A DNA stretch of 37,215 nucleotides from Gemmatimonadota bacterium (GTDB taxonomy: Bacteria; Gemmatimonadota; Gemmatimonadetes; Gemmatimonadales; Gemmatimonadaceae). Below, one piece after another: positions 26,755 through 36,683 of the stretch. Position 1 is the stretch's first letter. Each line of letters starts with the position of its first letter. The DNA lies in NCBI GenBank assembly GCA_028287235.1, contig JAQBQB010000015.1:1-37215 (forward strand), in the 5' to 3' direction. Both the position numbers and the translations under genes were made by a program. The notes beneath the pieces are model-generated. The model did not search any database. It worked only from the letters and a program-made list of their open reading frames with translations, and was not told the origin of the DNA.

Positions 26755-27309
26755 CTAGAGCTTCGGCAGCGTGACGCCGACCTGCCCCTGATACTTGCCG
26801 GCTTTGTCCTTGTACGACACCTGCGGCTCCTCTTCGCCGCGGAAGAACAGCACCTGCGCGATTCCTTCATTCGCGTAGATCTTGGCGGGCAGCGGGGTGG
26901 TGTTCGAGATCTCGAGCGTCACGAACCCTTCCCACTCGGGCTCGAAGGGCGTGACGTTCGTGATGATGCCGCACCGGGCGTAGGTCGACTTGCCCACGGT
27001 CACCGTGAGCACATTGCGTGGAATTCGGAAATACTCCACCGAACGCGACAGTGCGAAGGAGTTCGGCGGCACGATGCAGACGTCGCCCTCGAACTCGACG
27101 AACGACTTGGGATCGAACTGTTTGGGATCGACGATCGAGCTGAGCACGTTGGTGAAGATGCGAAACTCGTTCGACACCCGCATGTCGTAGCCGTAGGAGC
27201 TCACCCCGTACGAGATCACGCCCTGGCGGACCTGCCGGCCCTCGAATGGTTCGATCATTCCATGCTCGGTAGCCATTTTGGTGATCCAGCGGTCGGACAT
27301 GATGGTCAT
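26755..27309 (-). CDS. dcd: dCTP deaminase
   Basis: Deaminates dCTP to dUTP, feeding dTMP synthesis. It is 184 residues long and the only minus-strand gene. Family stretches are [10 protein letters not shown] near the N-terminus, EHGMIEPF, the nucleotide loop GKSTYARCG (with the Ser-Arg pair), [20 protein letters not shown] with the catalytic Glu, and a C-terminal [11 protein letters not shown]. The start ATG at 27309 follows the common MTIMSD pattern; an internal ATG three codons later is possible. It converges on sdhB and diverges from nuoA. Confidence 0.95.
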   Translation of the reverse strand: MTIMSDRWITKMATEHGMIEPFEGRQVRQGVISYGVSSYGYDMRVSNEFRIFTNVLSSIVDPKQFDPKSFVEFEGDVCIVPPNSFALSRSVEYFRIPRNVLTVTVGKSTYARCGIITNVTPFEPEWEGFVTLEISNTTPLPAKIYANEGIAQVLFFRGEEEPQVSYKDKAGKYQGQVGVTLPKL

Positions 27310-27318
27310 AAGGCAGTT

Positions 27319-27498
27319 CTAGGGTGTAGGGTCGAGGGTATGGGGCAGGTACGTGGCGCTGCGCGCCACTTGGTCGAGCATCGGACTGGAGCGGCGGGAA
27401 GGTATCTGTTTCGCGGCCTTGGGCCAAGCATCACATCAGAGCGCGCGCGTCGCGCGCGCACACCTTCCCTCGACCCTCAACCCGAAACCCTGGACCCT
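27319..27498. repeat. Structured intergenic element, copy 2: G-quadruplex-type arms around two hairpins
   Basis: Occupies most of the 273 bp gap between divergent dcd and nuoA. The left arm 27319-27349 has four G runs with 3-4 base loops, and the right arm 27463-27498 has five C runs with 4-base loops, so each strand can in principle form a G-quadruplex. Hairpin A is 27353-27369 (GTGGCG/CGCCAC). Hairpin B is 27441-27459 (19 bases of alternating GC around a T), followed by CACACCTTCCC as in copy 1. About 60 extra bases lie between the hairpins (27370-27430). Confidence 0.7.
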
Positions 27499-27508
27499 GC
27501 TTTGTCAG

Positions 27509-27537
27509 TTGACCCATACATACAGCGTGGATAATTT
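27509..27537 (+). promoter_or_regulatory. Candidate nuo operon promoter
   Basis: TTGACC at 27509-27514 is followed after 17 bases by TAATTT (27532-27537), which keeps TA-nnn-T; the overlapping GATAAT (27530-27535) matches better but has a short spacing of 15. It lies just beyond the right arm of copy 2 of the G-rich element and reads toward nuoA. Confidence 0.4.
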
Positions 27538-27553
27538 TCGCCCGCTGGACTTA

Positions 27554-27567
27554 GTGAAAGTTTTCAC
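27554..27567 (+). promoter_or_regulatory. Perfect inverted repeat in the nuo leader
   Basis: GTGAAA-GT-TTTCAC lies between the candidate promoter and the nuoA ribosome site (GGGAG at 27574-27578). The symmetry suits a dimeric regulator, or a weak RNA hairpin beside the ribosome site. No regulator can be named. Confidence 0.45.
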
Positions 27568-27582
27568 GAAGTTGGGAGACTC

Positions 27583-27987
27583 ATGCTTCACACGTACTTC
27601 CCAGTCCTGCTCCTGCTCGGCTTCGTCGTCATGAACGCGGTGATGATGCTCGGGCTCTCCCACCTCACGCTTCGACCACGGCCGTCCCCTGTAAAACAGA
27701 CGCCCTACGAATCGGGGATTCCGCCTCTCGGTGACGCGCACGAGCGTTTCTCCGTGAAGTTCTACATGGTCGCGGTGCTATTCATCATCTTCGACATCGA
27801 GACCGTCTTCATGATCCCGTGGGGCGCCTACTACCGGCAGCTCTCGTGCGTCGTGCCGATGGTCAACGACGTGTGTCCGTCCGGACAGATGTCGCTTTTC
27901 GGTCTGATGGAAATGGTCGTCTTCATCATCATTCTGCTCGTCGGCTTCGTCTACGTGTGGAAGAAGGGAGCGTTGCAATGGGACTAA
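27583..27987 (+). CDS. nuoA: NADH-quinone oxidoreductase subunit A
   Basis: Membrane subunit near the quinone channel of complex I. It is 134 residues long with three transmembrane helices (about 2-24, 60-84, 100-124). The conserved [10 protein letters not shown] motif carries the acidic pair seen in all NuoA. A good ribosome site precedes the ATG. It opens the nuoA-L operon and overlaps nuoB by 10 bases. Confidence 0.96.
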   Translation: MLHTYFPVLLLLGFVVMNAVMMLGLSHLTLRPRPSPVKQTPYESGIPPLGDAHERFSVKFYMVAVLFIIFDIETVFMIPWGAYYRQLSCVVPMVNDVCPSGQMSLFGLMEMVVFIIILLVGFVYVWKKGALQWD

Positions 27988-28598
27988 GTCCACGTCCTGA
28001 GCCGAACTTCACCGAGCTCTCCGGCGACGAGCCGTGGATCACCACGAAGCTCGACGCCTTCGTGAACTGGGGCCGCAAGAACTCGCTCTGGCCCATGCCG
28101 TTCGGCACCGCCTGCTGTGCCATCGAGTTCATGGCCGCGGCGGCGAGCAAGTACGACATCGCGCGCTTCGGCATGGAGCGGCAGGCTTTCTCGCCGCGCC
28201 AGGCCGACCTGCTCATCTGCGCCGGCCGCGTGCCGTTCAAGCTGGCGCCGGTGCTGCGCCGCATCTGGCAGCAGATGCCGCAGCCCAAGTGGTGCATCTC
28301 GATGGGCGCGTGCGCCTCCACGGGCGGCATGTTCGACAACTACGCCGTGGTGCAGGGCATCGACAGCATCATTCCGGTCGACGTCTACGTGCCGGGCTGC
28401 CCCCCGCGCCCTGAGGGCTTGCTGTACGGGATCATGATGCTCCAGCGCAAAGTGGGCAACGAGCGCATGAGCGACAAATCGTTGCGCAACGAGATGGAGC
28501 CGGATCCCTCGAGCCAGCTGTACATCCCGCCGTCGGTGATCGACGAGATCTCGGAGCCGTTCGGCAACTCCGTTCATCAGACACGTTCCGGCCTGTGA
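27978..28598 (+). CDS. nuoB: NADH-quinone oxidoreductase subunit B
   Basis: Holds cluster N2, the last iron-sulfur centre before quinone. It is 206 residues long. Ligands C46, C47, C112 and C141 have the same spacing as the E. coli set (63, 64, 129, 158). The motifs [10 protein letters not shown] and [10 protein letters not shown] are clear. The ATG lies inside the nuoA 3' end, and its stop overlaps the nuoC GTG start. Confidence 0.97.
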   Translation: MGLSPRPEPNFTELSGDEPWITTKLDAFVNWGRKNSLWPMPFGTACCAIEFMAAAASKYDIARFGMERQAFSPRQADLLICAGRVPFKLAPVLRRIWQQMPQPKWCISMGACASTGGMFDNYAVVQGIDSIIPVDVYVPGCPPRPEGLLYGIMMLQRKVGNERMSDKSLRNEMEPDPSSQLYIPPSVIDEISEPFGNSVHQTRSGL

Positions 28599-29308
28599 GC
28601 AGCGACAGCACCAGCTTTTCACCGGTGATCGCCGGGAGCGCGCTCGGATCCAACGCCGCGGCGCCCGCGACGCCAAAGAACGTTGCCCATCGCGGCGGCG
28701 CGCTGAATCCCACCGTCGACGCGATCCGCGCCCAGTTCGCGGGCGCCGTGCTGCGCGCCGACGTGGTGTGGGGTGAAACCACCGTCGTCGTCGACCGCGC
28801 GCGCGTGCACGACGTCATTCGCTGGCTGCACGACGATCCGTCACAGGCGTACAACTATCTGTCCGACGTCACCGCGGTCGAGTTCCGCGATCTCGAGCAG
28901 CCGATCGAAGTGGTGTGGCACCTACGCTCGCTGCCGTACCGCCGCTTCATCCGCCTCAAGGTGCTGATCGAGAAGGGCACGCCGATGGACGTCCCGAGCG
29001 TGTGGGACATCTATAAGGGTGCTGACTGGTTGGAGCGCGAGTGTTACGACATGTTCGGCATCACCTTCCGCGGACACCCCGACCTGCGCCGGCTCCTCAT
29101 GTGGGAGCAGTACAAGGAGGGCTATCCGCTACGGAAGGATTTTCCGCTACGCGGCCGCTTCAGCCGCTCCGAGCAGTTGCGTCAGGCGCTCGCGGCCAAT
29201 CCCGAAGCGCGCTACTCCAAGGAAGAGCTCTCGATCGCGGACGCCTTCGAGGATCTGCCGGCCGACATGCGCCGGCGCCTGGACACCGGCGAACGGACGG
29301 GAGAATAG
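28595..29308 (+). CDS. nuoC: NADH-quinone oxidoreductase subunit C
   Basis: 30 kDa-type subunit of the peripheral arm. It is 237 residues long from a GTG start. The first 35 residues are Ser/Ala-rich and vary. The family hallmark [12 protein letters not shown] (near 146-157) and [28 protein letters not shown] follow in the C-terminal half (abridged: LRRLLMWE and PLRKDFP). NuoC is separate from NuoD here, unlike the E. coli fusion. Confidence 0.95.
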   Translation: MSSDSTSFSPVIAGSALGSNAAAPATPKNVAHRGGALNPTVDAIRAQFAGAVLRADVVWGETTVVVDRARVHDVIRWLHDDPSQAYNYLSDVTAVEFRDLEQPIEVVWHLRSLPYRRFIRLKVLIEKGTPMDVPSVWDIYKGADWLERECYDMFGITFRGHPDLRRLLMWEQYKEGYPLRKDFPLRGRFSRSEQLRQALAANPEARYSKEELSIADAFEDLPADMRRRLDTGERTGE

Positions 29309-29311
29309 CCG

Positions 29312-30631
29312 ATGGCGACCACGAAACGAACGGTCGAAGTGTCGCTCTCGACCACCGGGTTGGATGCCCAGGGACGGCCGCAGCGCGTGCCCCTCGTCGT
29401 CGACGAGGCGGGCAACACCGTGGCGCTCGAGGCGCCGCCGGGCATGGAAGACGAGCCGGATCTGTCCGGCGACCACATGCTCATCAACATCGGGCCGCAG
29501 CATCCGGCGACGCACGGCGTGCTGCGCCTCGTGCTCGAGCTCGACGGCGAGACGGTGGTGCGGTGCATTCCGCACATCGGCTACCTGCACTGCGGCTTCG
29601 AGAAGATCGGCGAGTACCGGCAGTACAATCAGATCATCCCCTGGACCGACCGTGAGGATTATCTCAACTCGCCGGGCAACAACGTCGCCTTCGCGCTCGG
29701 CGCGGAGCGGCTGTTCGGCATCGAGATCACGGAGCGCTGCAAGGTGCTGCGGGTGATGGCGTGCGAGATGTCGCGCATCATCTCGCACTTGGTCTGGCTC
29801 GGCACGACCTGCATCGACATTGGCGCGTTCACGCCCTTCCTCTGGGCGTTCCAGCAGCGCGAGAAGATCTACGAGATGCTCGAGGCCTGGATCGGCGCGC
29901 GGCTCACGACGTCGCTCACGCGCGTGGGCGGCATGGGCGCCGACATCCCCGATGATTTCATCCCCAAGCTCTCGGCGTTCGTCAACACCTTCCCCAAGGT
30001 CGTCGACGAGATCGATCGCGTCATCACGCGCAACGGTATCTGGGTCGGCCGCACCGTCGGCCTCGGCGTGATGTCGCCGGACGAGGCGATCAACTACGGA
30101 CTGTCCGGCCCCATGGGCCGCGCGTCGGGCGTCGCGTTCGACGTGCGCAAGGACTTCCCGTATCTCGACTACGAGACCTACGACTTCGACGTGCCGGTCG
30201 GCACCAACGGCGACGTCTACGATCGCTTCCTCGTGCGCATGGAAGAGCTGCGCCAGTCGACGCGCATCCTCGAGCAGACGATCAAGCGTCTCCCCGACGG
30301 ACCGGTCAACGTCGACGATCACCGCGTCATCCTGCCGCCCAAAAGCCGGGCGACGAGCGATATGGAGTCGATGATTCACCACTTCAAGCAGGTCATGGAA
30401 GGCCCGCGCCCGCCGATCGGCGAAGCGTACCTCGCCGTCGAGAGCCCCAAGGGCGAGAAGGGCTACTACATGGTCTCCGACGGCTCGTCCAAGCCCGTGC
30501 GCTGGCGCATCCGCCCGCCCTCGTTCGTGAACCTTTCGGCAATTCCCGCCATGGTCGAAGGCCACCTTCTGTCCGACGTCATCGCGATCAACGCGTCGAT
30601 CGACATCGTGATGGGGGAGATCGATCGATGA
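29312..30631 (+). CDS. nuoD: NADH-quinone oxidoreductase subunit D
   Basis: 49 kDa-type subunit that forms the quinone head-group site with NuoB. It is 439 residues long. H68 in HPATHG and Y117 in the TDREDY segment align, by spacing of 49, with quinone-binding His38 and Tyr87 of Thermus Nqo4. The extra N-terminus of about 50 residues contains low-complexity acidic sequence. The C-terminus ends in the usual IVMGEIDR. It overlaps nuoE by 4 bases (ATGA). Confidence 0.97.
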   Translation: MATTKRTVEVSLSTTGLDAQGRPQRVPLVVDEAGNTVALEAPPGMEDEPDLSGDHMLINIGPQHPATHGVLRLVLELDGETVVRCIPHIGYLHCGFEKIGEYRQYNQIIPWTDREDYLNSPGNNVAFALGAERLFGIEITERCKVLRVMACEMSRIISHLVWLGTTCIDIGAFTPFLWAFQQREKIYEMLEAWIGARLTTSLTRVGGMGADIPDDFIPKLSAFVNTFPKVVDEIDRVITRNGIWVGRTVGLGVMSPDEAINYGLSGPMGRASGVAFDVRKDFPYLDYETYDFDVPVGTNGDVYDRFLVRMEELRQSTRILEQTIKRLPDGPVNVDDHRVILPPKSRATSDMESMIHHFKQVMEGPRPPIGEAYLAVESPKGEKGYYMVSDGSSKPVRWRIRPPSFVNLSAIPAMVEGHLLSDVIAINASIDIVMGEIDR

Positions 30632-31140
30632 GCGCAAGGGACGGGGGAAGAGAGCGGTATGTGCCCGTGTTTACCGCCGACAGTGCGCGCCGCAAAGAGC
30701 TCGACGACGTGCTGTCGCGCTATCCGACCAAAATGGCCGCGCTGCTTCCCGCGCTCTGGATGATCCAGCACGAGCACGGTTGGGTGAGCGAGGACGGCAT
30801 GGCCGAAGTCGCGCAGGTGCTCGAGCTCACGCCGGCCTACGTGAAGGGCGTGGTGACGTTCTACACCATGTACCACCAGCATCCGGTGGGAACGCACTTC
30901 ATCCAGGTCTGCACCACGTCGCCGTGCAACGTCTGTGGCGCGGAGGCGGTCGTGGACGCCTTTCTCAAGCACACCGGCTGTCAGGAGCTCGGGCAGACGT
31001 CGCCCGACGGCAAGTACACGGTGATCGAGGTCGAGTGTCTCGGCGCGTGCGGCTTCGCCACGCCGATCATGATCAATGAGGATTTCATCGAGTCGGTGAC
31101 GCCGGAAACGGTGCCCGACGTACTCGCGGGACTCAAGTAA
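30628..31140 (+). CDS. nuoE: NADH-quinone oxidoreductase subunit E
   Basis: 24 kDa-type subunit carrying 2Fe-2S cluster N1a in the NADH module. It is 170 residues long. Ligands are C95, C100, C137 and C141 (CTTSPC, then CLGAC). Two extra cysteines, C103 and C118, are not expected ligands. nuoF begins 2 bp after the stop. Confidence 0.96.
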   Translation: MSARDGGRERYVPVFTADSARRKELDDVLSRYPTKMAALLPALWMIQHEHGWVSEDGMAEVAQVLELTPAYVKGVVTFYTMYHQHPVGTHFIQVCTTSPCNVCGAEAVVDAFLKHTGCQELGQTSPDGKYTVIEVECLGACGFATPIMINEDFIESVTPETVPDVLAGLK

Positions 31141-31142
31141 CA

Positions 31143-32455
<1,313 letters not shown>

Positions 32456-32456
<1 letters not shown>

Positions 32457-34018
32457 TGGCTGACATGATCAATCTCACCATCGAAGGGCGCGCGGTCAGC
32501 GTGCCGGCAGGCACCTCGATCCTCGAGGCGGCCAAGTACGCCGGTGTGCTGGTGCCGCACTACTGCTACCATCCGGGGCTTCCCGTGGCGGGCCTCTGCC
32601 GCATGTGCCTCGTGGAAGTCGAGAAGATGCCGAAGCTCGCGCCGTCGTGCGCGACCGCGGTTTCCGAAGGCCAGGTGGTGCACGTCCACTCCGAGAAGGC
32701 GCTCGAGGCGCGCAAGGGCGTGCTCGAGATGCTGCTCATCAATCACCCGCTCGACTGCCCGATCTGCGATCAGGCCGGCGAGTGCGAGCTGCAGGACTAC
32801 ACGTATCAGGAAGGGCGCAGCGAGGGACGCTATCGCGACCCCAAGCGCTTCAACCCGGTCGAGGATTTCGGCGGCGATGTGATGTACACGCCGAACCGCT
32901 GCATCCTCTGCACGCGCTGCGTGCGCTTCATGGACGACGTGGCGCACGACCCGGTGCTCAACGTCAGCGAGCGTGGCGACCGCGCGGTGATCGGCAAGTT
33001 CGAGGGACAGGACTTGACCCACGCCTGGGCCGGCAACGTCATCGACCTCTGCCCGGTGGGCGCGCTCCTCTCCAAGGACTCGCTCAACAAGGCGCGCGCG
33101 TGGGAGCTCGACCGCACCGCGTCGGTGTGCCCAAACTGCTCGCAGGGCTGCAACATGATCGTCGAGACGCGCGACAACATGGTCGTCCGTCTCCGCCCGC
33201 GGCCGAATGACGACGTGAACAAGTACTTCATGTGCGACCACGGTCGCCTGAACTATCGCTGGATGAATCGCCAGGACCGCGTCGACGTGCCGATGATTCG
33301 CCACGGCTCTGCGCTCATGGGCACCGATTGGCAGATCGCCATCGACAACGCCGCGAGCATTCTCAAGGGCAAGAAGGCGTTCGTGCTCGCCTCGCCGATG
33401 TTGTCGAACGAAGCGCTCTACCTCTTGTCCGAGCTCGTCAAGAATAGTGGCGGCTCGGGCGCCTACCGGGTGGAGCAGGGGCCTGAAGCTCCGTTGCCCG
33501 GCGTCGAAGACCTCGCGCTGCGCAAGGATCGCGCGGCGAACGTGCGCGGCGCCGATCTGCTCGGCTTTGCGCGCAGCGACACGCCGCTCTCGAAGCTCGG
33601 CGCCGGCGACGTGCTCATCGTCGCCGACGAGGAGCTCGCCGGGATGGACGCGGTCGACGTGGCGAAAGCCGGGGCGATCATCGTCATCGGTACGACGCTG
33701 CCCGCCTGGGCGCGCCATGCCGCGGCCGTGGTCCTACCGATCGCCAACTTCGTCGAGGAAGAAGGCACCTTCACGAACATCCGCGGCCGTGTGCAGCGGT
33801 TCATGCAGGCCAAGGCCGCGCCGGGCTTCGCGCGTCCGAGCTGGTTCGTCCTGTCCGACCTGCTCACGGCCGTCGGCGTCCGCACGAAGCACATGCTGGC
33901 GAGCGACGTCTTCGGCGCGCTGGCAACGGCGCGGCCGGAATTCGCGGGCTTGAGCTACGACACGTTGGCGCTCAAGGGCAAAACCATCGCCGGCGCAACG
34001 GCGGGAGCGGCGTCATGA
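32456..34018 (+). CDS. nuoG: NADH-quinone oxidoreductase subunit G, compact form
   Basis: 75 kDa-type subunit relaying electrons from NuoEF. It is 520 residues long; E. coli and Thermus forms are about 780-910. The N-terminal 2Fe-2S cluster uses C37, C48, C51 and C65. Then follow His-Cys3 H97, C101, C104 and C110, and the 4Fe-4S set C149, C152, C155 and C199. The N7 set is intact: C225, C228, C232 and C260 (C-x2-C-x3-C-x27-C). The molybdopterin-oxidoreductase-like part is shortened to about 250 residues but ends in-frame and merges into nuoH by an ATGA overlap, so it is a natural short form, not a broken gene. Confidence 0.93.
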
Positions 34019-35346
34019 CACTCGTCGCACTCCTCCAGGCGGCAACCGGCTACACGACCACGCCGAACGGCCTGCAGCATCTGACGGTACCCGACAGCGG
34101 CTGGGCGTGGTTCATCGCCACCGTTGTGAAGATGCTGCTGACCTTCACGATCTACATGGTCGGCGTCATGATGGTGATCTGGGCCGAGCGGCGCATCTGC
34201 GCCTTCATCCAGGATCGCCGCGGTCCCAACCGCGTCGGCCCGCACGGGCTGTTGCAGTCCGTTGCCGACGGCGTGAAGAACATCATGAAGGAAGAGACCT
34301 ACCCGGGCGAGGCGTATCTGCCGCTGTTCATTCTCGCCCCGGTGATGTCGTTCATTCCCGCGCTCATCACCTGGTCGGTGATTCCGTACGGCGCGCCGTG
34401 GGATTCGAAGTGGGGCACGATCGATACGGCACTGGCGCCCATGCCGATCGGCTTCCTGTTCATCCTCGCGATCGGCTCGCTCGGCGTGTACGGCATCGTG
34501 CTCGCCGGCTGGTCGTCGAACAACAAGTACTCGCTGCTCGGCGGGCTTCGCTCGAGCGCGCAGATGATCTCGTACGAGATCGCGATGGGCATGGCGACCA
34601 TCCCGGTCCTGATCCTCGCCGGCAACGTCTCGCTGAACACGATCGTGAGCCGGCAGGCCGGGTGGGGCCTGCATTGGAACGTGATCAACGTGACGGTGGC
34701 GTTCTTCGTCTTCATGGTTGCCGCCTTCGCCGAAACGAACCGGACGCCGTTCGACTTGCCCGAAGCGGAAGCCGAGCTCGTGGCGGGGTATCACTCCGAG
34801 TACAGCGCGATGAAGTTCTCGATGTTCTTCATCGCCGAGTACGCCAACATGATGACCGTCAGCGCGCTGATGGCGACGCTCTTCTTCGGCGGATGGGACA
34901 TTCCATTCACGCTGTGGGACAACGTGGCGCCGCACACGCTGATCAAGACGCTCGTGACCTTCGCCTTCTTTTGGGTGAAGATCCTGTTCTTCGTGTTCGT
35001 GTTCATCTGGATCCGCTGGACGCTGCCGCGCTTCCGTTACGACCAGCTCATGGCGCTCGGCTGGAAGTTCATGCTGCCGACGTCGCTCGTGTACGTGGTG
35101 TTGATCGCCACGGCCACCTGGCTGCTGGAGTACATGGGCGTGCACCCGGCGTCCTGGCAGTTCGCGGTCGCCATGCTCGGCCTGAACGTCGTGGCGGTAG
35201 GGATCATCTTCGGCGTGATCGACCGCGGGCGGCTCATCAGTCCCGCGTACTCACGCCTCGACAAGCGACACATCGACAAGCTTCGGGAAGCGCGGTACGG
35301 CCGCGCACGCCTGACGCCTGCAACCAGTGAAGGGGGAGCGGACTGA
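34015..35346 (+). CDS. nuoH: NADH-quinone oxidoreductase subunit H
   Basis: Membrane subunit that links the peripheral arm to the proton-pumping arm and lines the quinone chamber. It is 443 residues long, with about eight helices. Conserved loops include RRICAFIQDRRGPNRVGPHG (abridged: QDRRGPNR) near residue 65 and the acidic NRTPFDLPEAEAELVAGYHSEY loop (abridged: FDLPEAEAE) near 245. The protein is longer than the E. coli form (about 325), with extra residues at the N-terminus and a basic C-terminal tail after the last helix. It overlaps nuoI by one base. Confidence 0.96.
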   Translation: MTLVALLQAATGYTTTPNGLQHLTVPDSGWAWFIATVVKMLLTFTIYMVGVMMVIWAERRICAFIQDRRGPNRVGPHGLLQSVADGVKNIMKEETYPGEAYLPLFILAPVMSFIPALITWSVIPYGAPWDSKWGTIDTALAPMPIGFLFILAIGSLGVYGIVLAGWSSNNKYSLLGGLRSSAQMISYEIAMGMATIPVLILAGNVSLNTIVSRQAGWGLHWNVINVTVAFFVFMVAAFAETNRTPFDLPEAEAELVAGYHSEYSAMKFSMFFIAEYANMMTVSALMATLFFGGWDIPFTLWDNVAPHTLIKTLVTFAFFWVKILFFVFVFIWIRWTLPRFRYDQLMALGWKFMLPTSLVYVVLIATATWLLEYMGVHPASWQFAVAMLGLNVVAVGIIFGVIDRGRLISPAYSRLDKRHIDKLREARYGRARLTPATSEGGAD

Positions 35347-35843
35347 TGGCCATCGGGGTGAAGGTGCTCGAGCGTCCGATCGAGCAGACGAGCTACGTGC
35401 GCGCCACGCTGAAAGGCATGGCGCTCACGCTCAAGCATCTCGTCAATCGCGATACGGTGACCATCCAGTATCCGGAGCAGAAGTGGGCGGTCTCGCCGCG
35501 CTGGCGCGGCACCCACCGCATGCTGACGACGGAAGACGGCAAGGCGAAGTGCGTGGCCTGCGGCCTCTGCCCCACGGTCTGTCCGGCGAACTGCATCAAG
35601 CTCGTGCCGGGCGAGGACGAGAACGGCAACCGCTACCCGCTCGTGTTCGAGATCGACGAGTTCCGCTGCATCTTCTGCGGCTACTGCCAGGAGGTGTGTC
35701 CGGAGGAGGCGATCCACGTCGGCCGGCACTACGAGAACGCGGAGTTCAGCCGCGACGGGTTCGTCTACGATCTCGAGCGGCTGATGGCGCAGACCCATCC
35801 GGTCAGTGAGCTTTGGGACCCCATGGATCCCAAGGGGGAGTGA
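35346..35843 (+). CDS. nuoI: NADH-quinone oxidoreductase subunit I
   Basis: Ferredoxin-like subunit with clusters N6a and N6b. It is 165 residues long. The first motif is C69, C72, C75 and C79 (CVACGLCPTVC), and the second is C108, C111, C114 and C118 (CIFCGYCQEVC). An extra C83 follows the first. The N-terminal part is an amphipathic membrane-anchoring segment. The stop overlaps the nuoJ ATG by one base. Confidence 0.97.
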   Translation: MAIGVKVLERPIEQTSYVRATLKGMALTLKHLVNRDTVTIQYPEQKWAVSPRWRGTHRMLTTEDGKAKCVACGLCPTVCPANCIKLVPGEDENGNRYPLVFEIDEFRCIFCGYCQEVCPEEAIHVGRHYENAEFSRDGFVYDLERLMAQTHPVSELWDPMDPKGE

Positions 35844-36400
35844 TGACGCACAACGAGCTCCCGCTCTTCTACGTCTTCCATTTCTACTTCTTCGGCATCG
35901 TCGGCATCGCGTCGGCGATCGCCTTCGTGACGCGCAAGAGCCCGGTGGCGGCGGCGCTCTGGCTGGTGAACACGATGTTCTGCCTCGCCGCCATGTACGT
36001 GCTCCTCGACGCGCAGTTCATCGGCGCGATACAGGTGCTCGTCTACGCGGGCGCGATCATGGTGGTGTTCCTGTTCGTCATCATGCTGCTCAATCTCGGC
36101 CATGCATCGGCCCTCTCCGACGCGCGCGGCATGTCGGGGAAGCTGATCGCGGGCCTGGTCGGTTTCGCCATCCTGGCGCAGGTGTTCGCGCTCACACGGG
36201 CGCACGTGCCGGAAGCGCTGACGCTGCCCGAGAATGCGCTGGCGAACCAGTTCGCGCGCAGCGGCGCGATCGCCCCGCTCGCCGGTCCCCTCTTCAAGGA
36301 GTACCTCCTGGCCTTCGAGGTGACGAGCGTGCTGCTCCTCGCCGCCGTCGTGGGCGCGGTGGTGCTCGGCAAGCGGAAGGAGCGTATTCGTGCTCACTGA
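35843..36400 (+). CDS. nuoJ: NADH-quinone oxidoreductase subunit J
   Basis: Membrane subunit of the proton-pumping arm. It is 185 residues long with five predicted helices. The conserved third helix with [14 protein letters not shown] is present. I took the ATG at 35843, just overlapping the nuoI stop, rather than one 30 bases earlier inside nuoI. It overlaps nuoK by 11 bases. Confidence 0.95.
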   Translation: MTHNELPLFYVFHFYFFGIVGIASAIAFVTRKSPVAAALWLVNTMFCLAAMYVLLDAQFIGAIQVLVYAGAIMVVFLFVIMLLNLGHASALSDARGMSGKLIAGLVGFAILAQVFALTRAHVPEALTLPENALANQFARSGAIAPLAGPLFKEYLLAFEVTSVLLLAAVVGAVVLGKRKERIRAH

Positions 36401-36683
36401 GTCCTTGTTCTTCAGCGCCGTCCTGTTCACGATCGGCGTCGTCGGCGTGCTGACGCGCCGGAACGCGATCATCATCTTCATGTGCGTGGAGCTGATGCTC
36501 AACGCCGTGAACCTGACGTTCGTGGCCTTTGCCCAGGTCTACGGCGTGGCCGGCCAGGTCTTCGTCTTCTTCGTGATGACGGTGGCGGCCGCGGAAGCGG
36601 CGGTCGGGCTCGCGATCATCATCGCGCTGTTTCGCCATCGCCAGACGGTCAACCTGTCGAACATCAATCTCCTCAAGGGCTGA
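36390..36683 (+). CDS. nuoK: NADH-quinone oxidoreductase subunit K
   Basis: Small antiporter-like subunit, 97 residues with three helices, from a GTG start. The two membrane glutamates needed for proton transfer, E34 ([11 protein letters not shown]) and E69 ([10 protein letters not shown]), align with E36 and E72 of E. coli. Its stop shares a base with the nuoL ATG. Confidence 0.96.
   Translation: MLTESLFFSAVLFTIGVVGVLTRRNAIIIFMCVELMLNAVNLTFVAFAQVYGVAGQVFVFFVMTVAAAEAAVGLAIIIALFRHRQTVNLSNINLLKG

Noticed and set aside
26110-27534. A 474-codon + strand frame running from sdhB through dcd
   Set aside because: It crosses the terminator palindrome and reads dcd backwards; there is no protein family match in the translation.
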